A DNA stretch of 64,000 bases from Planktosalinus sp963975935 (lineage in GTDB: Bacteria; Bacteroidota; Bacteroidia; Flavobacteriales; Flavobacteriaceae). Positions within the stretch are counted from its first letter, which is position 1; every line of letters begins with the position of its first letter. Positions 34,982-44,985 of this stretch are shown one piece after another. The stretch spans positions 1 through 64,000 of the forward strand of contig CAXBIQ010000008.1 in NCBI GenBank assembly GCA_963975935.1, given 5' to 3'. The notes under the pieces are model-generated. The model saw nothing but the letters and a program-made list of their open reading frames with translations. It had not been told where the DNA came from and did not search any database. The position numbers and the translations under genes are program-made.

Positions 34982-36586
34982 TTAACGTATGCCGTGCATC
35001 ATTTTTAACAACTTACGGTTTAGGATCAACATAATGATACCAGCCCCTACGGGTATAAGCGTAAATATGAGAAAGAAAATAGCCATCGAGTAATTGTTTA
35101 CGATATAGTCAATATAACTTCCGGTAAGACCTCCCAAAAGATTTGCAAGGGCGCTCGAAGCAAACCAAACCCCAAACATCATACCCACCAGTCGTTTTGG
35201 AGATAATTTACTAACATAAGACAATCCTACAGGTGAAAGGCAAAGTTCACCAAGGGTATGAAACAAATAAGCTGCAATCAGGAATACCATACTAACAGAT
35301 GCTACCTGAGCCCCTTGAGGGATTGCAAGTGACCCGTATGCCAAAATACCAAATCCAAGACCCAGGAGAATCAATCCCATTGCAAATTTTACAGGTCCTG
35401 ATGGATTGTATTTGCTTTCCCATAATTTTGAAAACAAGGGTGCAAAAGCAATAATAAAGAAAGAGTTCAAAATACCAAACCAAGAGGCAGGAACTTCCAA
35501 TGCTTCTGAATTAAACTGTCTGTAAAGCACCCAAATCACAATACCCCATATGATGGCAAAACTGGTCCCTAAAAATATATTTGAGAGAGCATACTTTTTA
35601 AAGGTTTGTTTGAATAAAAGGGCCAGCACCCAGGTTATGATCAACAATGGGATGACCGTTAAAAGAGTATTCACCACTTTGAATATAATGGCACCACTAT
35701 CTACCAATACCCTGTCTGTATAGTCTTTTGCAAAAATGGTCATAGAACCACCGGCTTGTTCAAAAGCCCACCAAAAGAAAATGGTGAAGAATGCAAAAAT
35801 ACCAATAACCTTCAACCTGTCACTCACTATGTGAGCAGGAACTTCTTCTTCAACAACATCAGGATTGTCTTCTTCTTCCTCTTCTGCTTCTTTGAGCCTG
35901 TCCATTCCTTTTACGTCATCTAGAAAAACGCCTGTTTTAGGTGGTTTCATGCCAATTTTTCCGAATATGGATTGTGCGTAATAAAACTGCAACATACCAA
36001 AAAACATAAAAATTCCGGCAAGACCAAAACCATAATGCCAGCCCACTTGTTCACCTATATAACCGCAAAGGAGGATTCCGAGGAAAGCACCGGCATTGAT
36101 TCCCATATAAAAAATGGTATATCCTGCATCTTTTTCTTTTCCTTCAGTTTTATATAATTGTCCCACCATGGAAGAAATGTTGGGCTTAAACAAGCCATTA
36201 CCCAGGATCAATAAAGCAAGTCCGATAAAGAAAAAAGGATCTGCAATAACTTCGAAAGCCATAGAAAGGTGTCCTAAAGTCATAATAAGTGCTCCCCAGA
36301 ATACAGCTTTTCTGTATCCCATTACTTTATCTGCAATTAATCCTCCAATAATTGGGGTGATATATACTAAAGAGGTGTACCATGCATATAAAACCAAAGC
36401 ATCTGCGCGTTCCCATCCCCAGCCTTCGTCGAGTATTGAAGATACCAGAAACAGTACTAAAAGAGCACGCATTCCATAATATGAAAAACGCTCCCACATT
36501 TCAGTAAAAAACAAGACAAAAAGTCCTGAGGGGTGCCCCAAGACTGTTTTTTGATTGGCTATCGAACCTCCAAATTTAAATTCCAT
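34982..36586 (-). CDS. Proton-coupled oligopeptide transporter (POT/PTR2, MFS)
   Basis: The 534-residue protein has 12-14 helices, the ExxER-like start region FTEMWERFSYYGMRALLVLF, IIGGLIADKVMGYRKAVFWG and the PTR2 signature FYMGINAGAFLGILLCGYIG. It imports di- and tripeptides with protons across the inner membrane. An acidic cytoplasmic linker (EEEEEDNPDVVEEE) joins the two halves. It lies downstream of the DPP4-like peptidase on the same strand with 30 bases between them, so peptide cleavage and uptake are probably coordinated. Confidence 0.94.
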   Translation of the reverse strand: MEFKFGGSIANQKTVLGHPSGLFVLFFTEMWERFSYYGMRALLVLFLVSSILDEGWGWERADALVLYAWYTSLVYITPIIGGLIADKVMGYRKAVFWGALIMTLGHLSMAFEVIADPFFFIGLALLILGNGLFKPNISSMVGQLYKTEGKEKDAGYTIFYMGINAGAFLGILLCGYIGEQVGWHYGFGLAGIFMFFGMLQFYYAQSIFGKIGMKPPKTGVFLDDVKGMDRLKEAEEEEEDNPDVVEEEVPAHIVSDRLKVIGIFAFFTIFFWWAFEQAGGSMTIFAKDYTDRVLVDSGAIIFKVVNTLLTVIPLLIITWVLALLFKQTFKKYALSNIFLGTSFAIIWGIVIWVLYRQFNSEALEVPASWFGILNSFFIIAFAPLFSKLWESKYNPSGPVKFAMGLILLGLGFGILAYGSLAIPQGAQVASVSMVFLIAAYLFHTLGELCLSPVGLSYVSKLSPKRLVGMMFGVWFASSALANLLGGLTGSYIDYIVNNYSMAIFFLIFTLIPVGAGIIMLILNRKLLKMMHGIR

Positions 36587-36616
36587 ACATTTAATTAATT
36601 AGTTAGTATAATGTTA

Positions 36617-38788
36617 TTATAAATTTTCTTTTACAAATTTTGTCATTTTGGTATACAAATGCAGTCGTGTATTTCCGCCATAGATGCCGTGATTCTTATC
36701 TGGATAAATAGCCCACTCAAAATCTTTGTTTGCCTGTATCAATTCTTCAACAAGACGTGTGGTGTTTTGTACATGGACATTATCATCTGCACTTCCATGT
36801 ACCAAAAGGTATTTTCCCTTGAGCTTATCTACATGTGAGATAGGAGAGTTATCATCATAACCTCCCGGGTTTTCCTGAGGAGTGAGCATATAGCGCTCAG
36901 TGTATATTGTGTCATAAAAACGCCAGCTTGTAACGGGGGCCACAGCAATGGCGAGAGAAAACACATCGGCACCCTGAAATAAAGCATTTGATGAAAGAAA
37001 TCCTCCATAACTCCACCCCCAGATACCTATGCGCCCTGCATCAATATAAGACAGTTTTCCTAACTCTTTGGCAGCATCAATTTGGTCTATGGTTTCATAT
37101 TTTCCCAATTCTTTTTGGGTCATTTTTTTAAAATCACGCCCCTTTAGGCCTGTTCCCCTTCCATCTACACTTACAATAATATATCCATCTTGTGCCAACA
37201 TCTGGTGCCAATAGTCATTGCTGCTCATCCACGAATTTGAAACTGTTTGCGAGCCGGGACCGGAATATTGGTACATCATTAGCGGATATTGCTTGTTGGG
37301 ATCAAAATCAAGAGGTTTGATCATATACATATTAAGCTCTTCCCCATTAAGTTGAATGGTAGAAAATTCTTTTGGGGAAATGGCATATTCTTCAAGCTTG
37401 TTTTTAAGGTCACTGTTATCTTTGATGACTTTCAGTAATTTTCCGTCTTTGGCTTGTCTCAGATAGTAAACAGGTGGAGTGGATGTATTTGAAAATGTGT
37501 GTATAAACAAACTGTAATCTGCGCTGAACGAAGCCGAATTGGTTCCCACGGTCTCGGTGAGGCGGGTTTTATCTTTCCCGTTTATTTTGATGGCATACAC
37601 ATCGCGGTTTATGTTTCCGTTTTCTGTGCTTTGGTAAAACACTTTGTTGTTTTTCTCATCAAAGCCATAATAGCGTGTCACTTCCCAGGGCCCTTGCGTT
37701 ATTTGATTTAATAATTTTCCATTTTGGTTATAATGGTAGATATGGTTCCATCCGCTTTTTTCACTGGTCCAGATAAAACTGTTATCATCTAAAAATGTCA
37801 AATCGTTTGTTACATCAACATAAGCTGCGTCTTTTTCTTTTAAGATAAGTTCTGATGTATTATCAGAAGTATTCACAAAAACGATATCCAGTTCATTTTG
37901 TTTCCGGTTTGTGGTTTGGACACTGAGGATATTCTCGTCATTGGTCCACAAAATCCTGGGAATATAATAATTATTGTAACCACTCAAATCTATTTGTTGA
38001 GTGGATCTGGATGCCAGGTCATAAAGGTGCAGGCTTACTTCGGCATTTTTTTCTCCGGCTTTAGGATATTTAAACACTTCTTGCCTGGGATATAAATTAT
38101 TGCCATAAACATCCATTGAAAATTCAGGAACATCAGTTTCATCAAACCTGATGAATGCGATTTTATCACCGGTGGCATTCCAGTCAAAAGCCCTTACAAA
38201 TGCAAACTCTTCTTCATATACCCAATCTGTTATACCATTGATAATTTCATTTTCTTTTCCGTCAAAGGTTATTTGGGAGGTTGCCCCCGAGCTTAAATCC
38301 TTTATAAAAAGGTTGTTTTCATACCCAAAACAAATTTTTGATCCATCCGGTGAAAATTCGGGTTCCTGAATTTTAAAATCTGACAAAAGTGATAAACTCT
38401 TTGAAGCTACGTCATATACATAGTATTTTCCCAGGGTAGATCTTCGGTAAATAGGCTCCAGGGAAGTTGCCAGCAAGATCTTATTTTCGTTTTTACTGAA
38501 CTTGTAATAAACGATTTCATCTATCTCATTAAAATCTGCACTGTTAATGAGCGTCGCTACTTTTTCTGAAGTAGTGTAATTGTATACATCAATAGTCGAG
38601 GATTTGTTATTCCTGTCATAATTCAAAACTGAATACTGGTTGCCATTTTTAAGGGAATGCAAACGCTCTAGGGTACTGGTTCTAAACTCACCACCCCATA
38701 TTTCCTCAAGGGATATGTCTTTTAATTGTGCTGAAACACTTAAGGAAACAAGAAACAGAAGGGGGATAATCGTCTTGTGAAAACGCAT
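36617..38788 (-). CDS. Dipeptidyl peptidase IV-like S9 peptidase
   Basis: The 723-residue protein has a signal peptide (about 1-21), a DPPIV N-terminal beta-propeller (about 60-450) and a prolyl-oligopeptidase catalytic domain with GRIGIWGWSYGGFLSSNALF (Ser), LLVHGSADDNVHVQNT (Asp) and YPDKNHGI (His). The double-Glu motif characteristic of DPP4 is suggested by WVYEEEFAFVRAFDWN. It releases Xaa-Pro dipeptides in the periplasm. The adjacent POT transporter could import the products. Confidence 0.94.
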   Translation of the reverse strand: MRFHKTIIPLLFLVSLSVSAQLKDISLEEIWGGEFRTSTLERLHSLKNGNQYSVLNYDRNNKSSTIDVYNYTTSEKVATLINSADFNEIDEIVYYKFSKNENKILLATSLEPIYRRSTLGKYYVYDVASKSLSLLSDFKIQEPEFSPDGSKICFGYENNLFIKDLSSGATSQITFDGKENEIINGITDWVYEEEFAFVRAFDWNATGDKIAFIRFDETDVPEFSMDVYGNNLYPRQEVFKYPKAGEKNAEVSLHLYDLASRSTQQIDLSGYNNYYIPRILWTNDENILSVQTTNRKQNELDIVFVNTSDNTSELILKEKDAAYVDVTNDLTFLDDNSFIWTSEKSGWNHIYHYNQNGKLLNQITQGPWEVTRYYGFDEKNNKVFYQSTENGNINRDVYAIKINGKDKTRLTETVGTNSASFSADYSLFIHTFSNTSTPPVYYLRQAKDGKLLKVIKDNSDLKNKLEEYAISPKEFSTIQLNGEELNMYMIKPLDFDPNKQYPLMMYQYSGPGSQTVSNSWMSSNDYWHQMLAQDGYIIVSVDGRGTGLKGRDFKKMTQKELGKYETIDQIDAAKELGKLSYIDAGRIGIWGWSYGGFLSSNALFQGADVFSLAIAVAPVTSWRFYDTIYTERYMLTPQENPGGYDDNSPISHVDKLKGKYLLVHGSADDNVHVQNTTRLVEELIQANKDFEWAIYPDKNHGIYGGNTRLHLYTKMTKFVKENL

Positions 38789-38956
38789 AATTCTTTGTTA
38801 AAAAATTGTAATGCCAAGTTTACTAAAAAATCTCCAAAAAAAGCTACTTTTTAGTGTTAAATACAGATTTTATAAAATGGTTATTATTAAATCCTAACTC
38901 TAAAAATGGCTTCATGAACCAAACTCTAAAAAGCGTGTTTCATATTTAAGATATAC

Positions 38957-38964
38957 TATCTTTG
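38957..38964 (+). promoter_or_regulatory. -7 promoter element for the HMG-CoA reductase gene
   Basis: TATCTTTG is an exact TAnnTTTG match 19 bases before the start codon. The AT-rich gap from 38789 to 38956 holds no other clear signal. Confidence 0.5.
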
Positions 38965-38983
38965 TAGTTTCAATACATATTCT

Positions 38984-40297
38984 ATGTCAAAGCAAGTTTC
39001 AGGTTTTTCCAAGCTCACTAAGCAACAAAAAATTGAATGGCTGTTAGAGCATTACTTTAACAATGACGACACTTTTCAAGGGATTTTAGAGTCTTACTGG
39101 AATACCAATAAAAAACTACAGCAGCTGCACGATGAGTTTATAGAAAATACCATAAGTAATTTTTACCTACCCTTTGGTGTAGCACCAAACTTTTTGATTA
39201 ATGGGCACGATATGACAATCCCCATGGTGATTGAAGAAAGTTCGGTGGTTGCTGCTGCAAGCAATGCTGCAAAATTCTGGCAGGATCGTGGAGGCTTTTC
39301 AGCCCGGGTGATTTCTACTTTGAAAAACGGACAGGTGCATTTTAATTACACCGGTGACCCTTCATATCTAAATGCTTTTTTTGAATGGGTCAAACCAAAA
39401 CTTTTGGCTTCTGTTTCAGACCTTTCCAGAAATATGGAAAAAAGGGGCGGTGGTATTAAAAGCATAGAATTGATTGACAAAACCAACCAACTTGAAGGCT
39501 ATTACCAATTGCATTGCACTTTTGAAACAGTAGATGCCATGGGGGCTAATTTCATCAACAGTTGTCTCGAGCAATTTGCCATAACTTTTGAAGAAGAAGC
39601 CACCCAATTTGAAATGTTTTCAAACACTGAAAAACAGATCGAGATCGTAATGAGCATTCTGTCAAATTTTGTTCCTGAATGCCTGGTAAGAGCAGAAGTT
39701 AGCTGTAAAGTCGAGGCGTTGACAACACCCGAAATGGATGGAGAACTATTTGCCGAAAAGTTTGTAAGAGCTATTGATATTGCCAAAATAGAACCGCGAA
39801 GAGCCGTTACCCACAATAAGGGTATAATGAACGGCATCGACGCTGTTATTCTTGCTACCGGAAATGATTTCCGTGCCGTGGAAGCTGGCATTCACGCCTA
39901 TGCAGCCCATAACGGCAGCTACACCAGCTTGACTGATGCTAAGGTGGAAGGTGGTAATTTTTATTTTTGGATAGAAATTCCTTTAGCCGTGGGTACTGTG
40001 GGCGGGCTCACATCTTTGCATCCACTTGTTAAAGTTGCACTTGCCATGCTTCAAAGCCCTTCTGCAAAAGAATTGATGCAAATTATTGCCGTTGCCGGCT
40101 TAGCTCAAAACTTTGCGGCTGTAAAATCACTCATTACAACCGGAATCCAGCAGGGTCATATGAAAATGCACTTGATGAATATATTAAACCAGCTGCTGGC
40201 AAGTGCTGAAGAAAAAGAAAAAGCAATCGAACATTTCAAAACCCATCAGGTCACTCACAATGCGGCAGTCACTTTTATTGAATCTTTACGAAAATAA
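38984..40297 (+). CDS. mvaA: Hydroxymethylglutaryl-CoA reductase, class II
   Basis: The 437-residue protein shows class II HMGR motifs: a substrate-binding region with PFGVAPNFLINGHDMTIPMV, the cofactor/dimer motif DAMGANFINSCLEQ, NKGIMNGIDAVILATGNDFR (catalytic Lys/Asp region) and GTVGGLTSLHPLVKVA. It reduces HMG-CoA to mevalonate. Class II enzymes were first known as degradative, but in Flavobacteriia they feed the mevalonate route to isoprenoids. The partner GHMP kinase starts 2 bases after its stop, which supports the biosynthetic direction. Confidence 0.93.
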   Translation: MSKQVSGFSKLTKQQKIEWLLEHYFNNDDTFQGILESYWNTNKKLQQLHDEFIENTISNFYLPFGVAPNFLINGHDMTIPMVIEESSVVAAASNAAKFWQDRGGFSARVISTLKNGQVHFNYTGDPSYLNAFFEWVKPKLLASVSDLSRNMEKRGGGIKSIELIDKTNQLEGYYQLHCTFETVDAMGANFINSCLEQFAITFEEEATQFEMFSNTEKQIEIVMSILSNFVPECLVRAEVSCKVEALTTPEMDGELFAEKFVRAIDIAKIEPRRAVTHNKGIMNGIDAVILATGNDFRAVEAGIHAYAAHNGSYTSLTDAKVEGGNFYFWIEIPLAVGTVGGLTSLHPLVKVALAMLQSPSAKELMQIIAVAGLAQNFAAVKSLITTGIQQGHMKMHLMNILNQLLASAEEKEKAIEHFKTHQVTHNAAVTFIESLRK

Positions 40298-40299
40298 CA

Positions 40300-41199
40300 T
40301 TGAAAAGCTCATTTTACAGTAACGGAAAACTATTACTCACTTCAGAATATTTTGTTCTCGACGGGGCAACAGCTCTTGCCATACCTACTAAATATGGCCA
40401 AACCTTAAGCATTCATTCTTCTGAGGAAAACCGTTTAAACTGGAAAAGCTATGATGAAAATAACAACCTGTGGTTTGAATCCGTTTTCGATCTGAAACTG
40501 CAGTTGCTGTCCTCATCAAATATAAGCACCGCAAAAACCCTTCTTAAAATCCTGCAGGAAGCACAAAAGTTAAACAGTTCTTTTCTTAATACTTCAAAGG
40601 GATTTGATGTTCATACAAAATTAGATTTCCCAAGGAATTGGGGCTTGGGAACCTCATCAACATTAATCAATAACATCGCCCAATGGGCTGAGGTAAATGC
40701 TTTTGAATTGCTTGAAAATAGTTTTGGCGGGAGCGGTTACGATATTGCCTGCGCCCAAAACCCTTTTCCTCTCTTATATTCCAATAAAGAAACACCTCCG
40801 GCTGTCAAAGAAGTTCTTCTTGACTGGCCTTTTAAAGACCAGATTTATTTTGTCTATTTAAACCAGAAAAAGAGCAGTAAAGAAGCTATAGAACATTATA
40901 AAAAAATAAATCCGGCAGCAGGAGTTGATGAAGTTAATGCGCTGACTGAACAAATATTAAAATGTGATTCTTTGTCTCATTTTGAAACCCTGCTTGATGC
41001 ACATGAAAATTTTATTTCCAAAACGCTTCAATTGCCAAAAATAAAAGATCAGCAGTTCCCGGATTTTCCCGGAGGCATTAAAAGTCTGGGGGCCTGGGGT
41101 GGTGATTTTATCCTTGTAACAGGAAATAGTGCAAAAGCTTATTTTAAGCAAAAAGGGTATGATATTATAATCCCATTCAGGGACATGTTGTTATCATAA
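40300..41199 (+). CDS. GYDIA family GHMP kinase
   Basis: The 299-residue GHMP-superfamily protein has YSNGKLLLTSEYFVLDGATA at the N-terminus, the ATP-binding NWGLGTSSTLINNIA and the name-giving SGYDIACAQ. It starts at a TTG only 2 bases after the HMG-CoA reductase stop, so translation is likely coupled. The pairing points to a mevalonate-pathway kinase step (mevalonate or phosphomevalonate kinase-like); the exact substrate is not shown by sequence. It is followed by a bidirectional terminator. Confidence 0.88.
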   Translation: MKSSFYSNGKLLLTSEYFVLDGATALAIPTKYGQTLSIHSSEENRLNWKSYDENNNLWFESVFDLKLQLLSSSNISTAKTLLKILQEAQKLNSSFLNTSKGFDVHTKLDFPRNWGLGTSSTLINNIAQWAEVNAFELLENSFGGSGYDIACAQNPFPLLYSNKETPPAVKEVLLDWPFKDQIYFVYLNQKKSSKEAIEHYKKINPAAGVDEVNALTEQILKCDSLSHFETLLDAHENFISKTLQLPKIKDQQFPDFPGGIKSLGAWGGDFILVTGNSAKAYFKQKGYDIIIPFRDMLLS

Positions 41200-41231
41200 A
41201 AAAACCCTGATGCGGCACATCAGGATTTTTT
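41197..41231. terminator. Bidirectional terminator between convergent genes
   Basis: CCTGATG-CGGCA-CATCAGG is flanked by an A run on the left and ATTTTTT on the right. It can therefore end both the GYDIA kinase transcript (plus) and the PpiD-type foldase transcript (minus). Confidence 0.85.
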
Positions 41232-41253
41232 AAAATCTTAAATGAATGAACGA

Positions 41254-43374
41254 CTAATAGAAATTAGCTCTTCTGTCTTCAATATCTGCTTTTTTCTTCA
41301 AAGCATTAAAAACACTGGCGCTAACAGCAGCTGTTCTTCTTGAGTTAATTTGAGTAATGTAAGCGGAATAGTTTTCTACATCTTGAGCCTCACGCTTTGT
41401 AACTACCCTCACTTTGTAAACCCCATTTTTCCCATCTATAAGTTGAGAGGTCTGGCCTTCATTCAATCCAAAAGCAGCTCCTACCACTTTGGGCTCTGAA
41501 CCTGCGTCGGGGATGGTGGGTGATTTTCTGTTTAAAGCATTTGCTCTTTTCACCTGAGTGTTGTTGCCGCTTGCTATTTCTTCTAGAGTGTTTCCGGTGA
41601 TTGATTCACGAATCTTTTGGGCTTTTTTCTCATTTCTTACTAAAGGAGTAACCGTAACAGATGCCTCAGAAACAGGCATAAGTCCTTTTTGGGTTTTGCC
41701 GGTTAGTTGTACAATGGCATATCCATTTGTTACATCAAACCTCTTTATATCTCCCACCTTGGTTTCTTTTTCAAATGCCCAATTCACAATAGGACGGTTG
41801 TTACCAATCCCAGGGATGTTTTCTTCCAGTTCAGTGATTCTGTTTACCGGTCTTACAGTTAAGCTTTCTTCTTTTGAAGCTTCAACAAAATCTGAATTTT
41901 TAGCTCTGGACTCAAACTTTGTTGCATTGGTAAAGACCTGATTTAATGTTTCTTCAGAGGGCTGAATTGATTTTGCTACCCGGGCCACTTTAATGGCTTT
42001 CTGAATATTTTTTTGATCTTCAATACTGATTACGTGATAACCAAAATCTGTTTCAACAACTGCTTTATCTCCAGATTTATTATTAAAAATAAAATTGTCA
42101 AATGCCTCTACAGTTGAATTGGGAGGAAGGTAACCAAGGTCACCGTTGTTTTCAGCTACACTTGGATCATCTGAAAATTCCCCGGCAAGGGTTTCAAATT
42201 TTGAAGCGTCTCTTATAACAACGCTTAACAAACTGTCTGCAAGTGACTGTGCTTCTTCTTTAGTCCTGCTTGTTTCTCCCGCAGTCTGTAAGCCGTCCCA
42301 GGCAATAAGAATGTGTTTTGCCTGAACAGAGTCAGCAAGCTGTCTGCTTTCAATCACTTTGTATAGATTGTAACTACCTGCGCTTTTATAAGGACCAAAA
42401 ACTTCTCCAACGTTTAAATTATAAAGTGTGTCAGCAATATCTTCCGGAAGTTGATTTTTAAACCACCACCTGTCATTGTATTGGCTGTCTGAATGCTGTG
42501 CAACAAAGGCTGCATTATCTGAAGCTTGCGAAAACCCGGGAAGGGTGTCATTTTGTTTGCTTACAGCATTATATGATATTTGTTGATTTAAAAGCGAAGT
42601 AATCTCACCTTTGATCTCTTCTTCATCTGATGAAGATGGATCTTCAGAAAACAATACATACTGAATATCGATGGCGGCATCAGTTTCATACTTTTCAGCA
42701 TTTCTTTTGATATAGTCTGCAATATCTGCTTCTGTTACATTTACTTCTTCATCAGAGATATTTGAATAAGGAATTTGAATAAAGTCAATATCAACCTTAT
42801 CATTTTCCAGTTTATATTCCATTTGACCTTCTGCACTTGTAGCACCAAGACCTGCTCTGATTAGATTAAAATAAGTTTGTTCTTTTGCATTTTGAGCCAC
42901 ATTTCTTTCAAACTCAACAAATTGATTATAGAGCTCTGGTGCATTTACTTTCACATCAGCAAGGTACTCCTGCAATTTATTATTGTCAAATCTACCGGCC
43001 TCATTGGTAAAGCTGGGATTGCCGGCCAGGTTTTGAGCAAGGGCATTCTGCAACTGGGCATCACTCACCTCAAGACCTAGTTCCTCAAATTGTTCTTTTA
43101 ATAAAACGGAACGCAATTCATTGTTCCAAACCAAATTTACGGCTTGCAAACTGGAAGCTTCAGGACCTAAATTGCGCAAAGCGTTTTCAACTTTGCTTAC
43201 AAACTCATTTCGGTTGATATCTGTTCCGTTAACCGTTGCTATGGTGTTCATTTCTTTTTGAGACGAAAAACCACCGTTTTGAATTACATCTGCAAGAACG
43301 AAAGAAAATAACGCAAGCGCGATAATGATAATCAAAAATACTGAACGTTGTCTAATTTTATTTAATACTGCCAT
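41254..43374 (-). CDS. PpiD/SurA-type peptidylprolyl isomerase
   Basis: The 706-residue protein has an N-terminal inner-membrane anchor (about 11-29, SVFLIIIIALALFSFVLADV), a SurA-N-like chaperone domain (about 30-200), a parvulin rotamase domain beginning QAKHILIAW (about 340-455), and a C-terminal chaperone-like part. It assists folding of outer-membrane and secreted proteins in the periplasm. The start at MAVLNKIRQ is the one used by the family; an upstream ATG adding 15 residues was discarded. It is the last gene of the envelope cluster. Confidence 0.93.
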   Translation of the reverse strand: MAVLNKIRQRSVFLIIIIALALFSFVLADVIQNGGFSSQKEMNTIATVNGTDINRNEFVSKVENALRNLGPEASSLQAVNLVWNNELRSVLLKEQFEELGLEVSDAQLQNALAQNLAGNPSFTNEAGRFDNNKLQEYLADVKVNAPELYNQFVEFERNVAQNAKEQTYFNLIRAGLGATSAEGQMEYKLENDKVDIDFIQIPYSNISDEEVNVTEADIADYIKRNAEKYETDAAIDIQYVLFSEDPSSSDEEEIKGEITSLLNQQISYNAVSKQNDTLPGFSQASDNAAFVAQHSDSQYNDRWWFKNQLPEDIADTLYNLNVGEVFGPYKSAGSYNLYKVIESRQLADSVQAKHILIAWDGLQTAGETSRTKEEAQSLADSLLSVVIRDASKFETLAGEFSDDPSVAENNGDLGYLPPNSTVEAFDNFIFNNKSGDKAVVETDFGYHVISIEDQKNIQKAIKVARVAKSIQPSEETLNQVFTNATKFESRAKNSDFVEASKEESLTVRPVNRITELEENIPGIGNNRPIVNWAFEKETKVGDIKRFDVTNGYAIVQLTGKTQKGLMPVSEASVTVTPLVRNEKKAQKIRESITGNTLEEIASGNNTQVKRANALNRKSPTIPDAGSEPKVVGAAFGLNEGQTSQLIDGKNGVYKVRVVTKREAQDVENYSAYITQINSRRTAAVSASVFNALKKKADIEDRRANFY

Positions 43375-43464
43375 CTGTCGTATAGATTTATAGGGGGCGA
43401 AAATACCAATTTTGAACAACTTATGAAAAAGTTATTCATCAAAAATTTATTTATTTTTAAAATT

Positions 43465-44715
43465 TTAATTTTCAGAAGAAATATTGACCTGAACCAGCTC
43501 TATTTTTGTTGAGGAGACTTCGAGTATTTTTATCTTAAAACTATCAATTTCAACAACTTCACCCTTTTCAGGAATCTCTTCTGCAAAGTTCACCACCATC
43601 CCTCCCAGAGTTTCATAATTTTCATTTTCGGGAAGGTTGAGTTTGTATGTTTCATTAATATAGTCAACTTCCAGCCGTGCAGAAAACTTAAAACTATTTT
43701 CAGAGAGTACTTCTTCAATAAGTTCGACCGTGTCATGTTCATCTTCAATCTCACCAAAGAGCTCTTCAATGATATCTTCAACAGTCATCATCCCTGACGT
43801 TCCTCCATACTCATCCAGAACCACGGCAATACTTTTTCTTTTTTTTATGAGGATGTTCAAGACATCTTTTGCCAGCATTGTCTCAGGTACAAAAACCAAA
43901 GGTATGAGAATATCTTTTAGCGATTTAGGATTTTTAAAAAGCTCAAAAGAGTGAATATAGCCGGTAATATCATCAATACTGTTTTTGTATACAATTATTT
44001 TTGAGTATCCAGTTTCAGAAAAAATAACCCGCAGGTCTTTGGGTGATGTATTGATGTCAACAGCAACAATTTCTGTGCGCGGAATCATAACCTCCCGGGA
44101 TTTTATTTCTGAAAAATCAAGTGCATTTTGAAATATTTGAATTTCAGAATCAACATCATCATCCTCATGAACCGACTCCATTTGTTCATTGATGTAATTG
44201 CCCAATTCAGTTTTGGTAAAGCTTAACTGTATTGAATCGCCTTCAGTTTTAAAGATGGCTTTAAGTATAAAATCTGAAATCCAAATAACAAATTCAGAAA
44301 CAGAAGAAAATAGAACGTAAAAAAAATAGGCGGGAATGGCGAGTATTTTTAAAAGGCTGTTTGCATAGACCTGAAAAAAAACTTTTGGAAGAAACTCTGC
44401 CGTGATTAGAATAATCAACGTTGATATAATTGTTTGAAGAATCAATGCAGAGGCCCCCTCTACATCCATATAATTCATTAACAAATCACCCATGTAGAAG
44501 CCATAAACCACCAGGGCAATGTTATTTCCCACCAGCAGTGTGGCTATAAATTTTGAAGGGCGTTTGGTTAAGCGCTTTAGGACAAAAGAAATAAAGCTGT
44601 CTTGTTTTTTCTCAAGTTCAATGTGAATTTTATTGGAAGATATATAAGCAATTTCCATCCCTGAAAAGAAAGCAGAAAGGATGAGCATTAACGAGATAAC
44701 AATGTAGGGTTCCAT
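43465..44715 (-). CDS. CNNM/CorC (hemolysin-type) CBS-domain membrane protein
   Basis: The 416-residue protein has a DUF21/CNNM membrane domain (about 1-180; SAFFSGMEIAYISSNKIHIE), a CBS pair (about 205-330; MIPRTEIVAVDINTSPKDLR) with VVLDEYGGTSGMMTVEDIIE, and a C-terminal CorC_HlyC domain. Relatives act in Mg2+/Co2+ efflux; GldE of gliding flavobacteria has the same architecture, but no gldD is adjacent here. It sits between LptC and the PpiD-type foldase, an arrangement frequent in Flavobacteriaceae. Confidence 0.9.
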   Translation of the reverse strand: MEPYIVISLMLILSAFFSGMEIAYISSNKIHIELEKKQDSFISFVLKRLTKRPSKFIATLLVGNNIALVVYGFYMGDLLMNYMDVEGASALILQTIISTLIILITAEFLPKVFFQVYANSLLKILAIPAYFFYVLFSSVSEFVIWISDFILKAIFKTEGDSIQLSFTKTELGNYINEQMESVHEDDDVDSEIQIFQNALDFSEIKSREVMIPRTEIVAVDINTSPKDLRVIFSETGYSKIIVYKNSIDDITGYIHSFELFKNPKSLKDILIPLVFVPETMLAKDVLNILIKKRKSIAVVLDEYGGTSGMMTVEDIIEELFGEIEDEHDTVELIEEVLSENSFKFSARLEVDYINETYKLNLPENENYETLGGMVVNFAEEIPEKGEVVEIDSFKIKILEVSSTKIELVQVNISSEN

Positions 44716-44915
44716 TAATTATTTTGCTGCCGTTTTTCAATCTTCTTTCGAAAATTGCGCTTAAAAAAGTACATAAAAATGGCCACAACACCAAAAAACA
44801 AAAATAAATATGCCCTGTCTCTATCTGAATTCCAGTTTGTAATTACTGCTATAGCCGACAACACAAACATTACAAGATATGCATATTCAAAGATTTTATA
44901 AACGGTTTTATTCAT
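44715..44915 (-). CDS. Small two-helix membrane protein
   Basis: The 66-residue protein has two predicted helices (about 9-26 and 34-50) separated by NSDRDRAY and ends in a Lys/Arg/Gln-rich tail. No family is recognised. Its stop shares one base with the start of the CNNM/CorC gene and it follows lptC on the same strand, so it is likely a genuine co-transcribed gene. Confidence 0.7.
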   Translation of the reverse strand: MNKTVYKIFEYAYLVMFVLSAIAVITNWNSDRDRAYLFLFFGVVAIFMYFFKRNFRKKIEKRQQNN

Positions 44916-44985
44916 TTTTTAGATTTTTTTCAAAGGTAAAAAATGAAATCTATAAAACAGCTATTTCGTGTGACTTAAAAGAAGT

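Noticed and set aside
43465..44715. Gliding protein GldE
   Set aside because: The architecture is the same, but gldD and other gliding genes are not adjacent, so only the CNNM/CorC family name is used.
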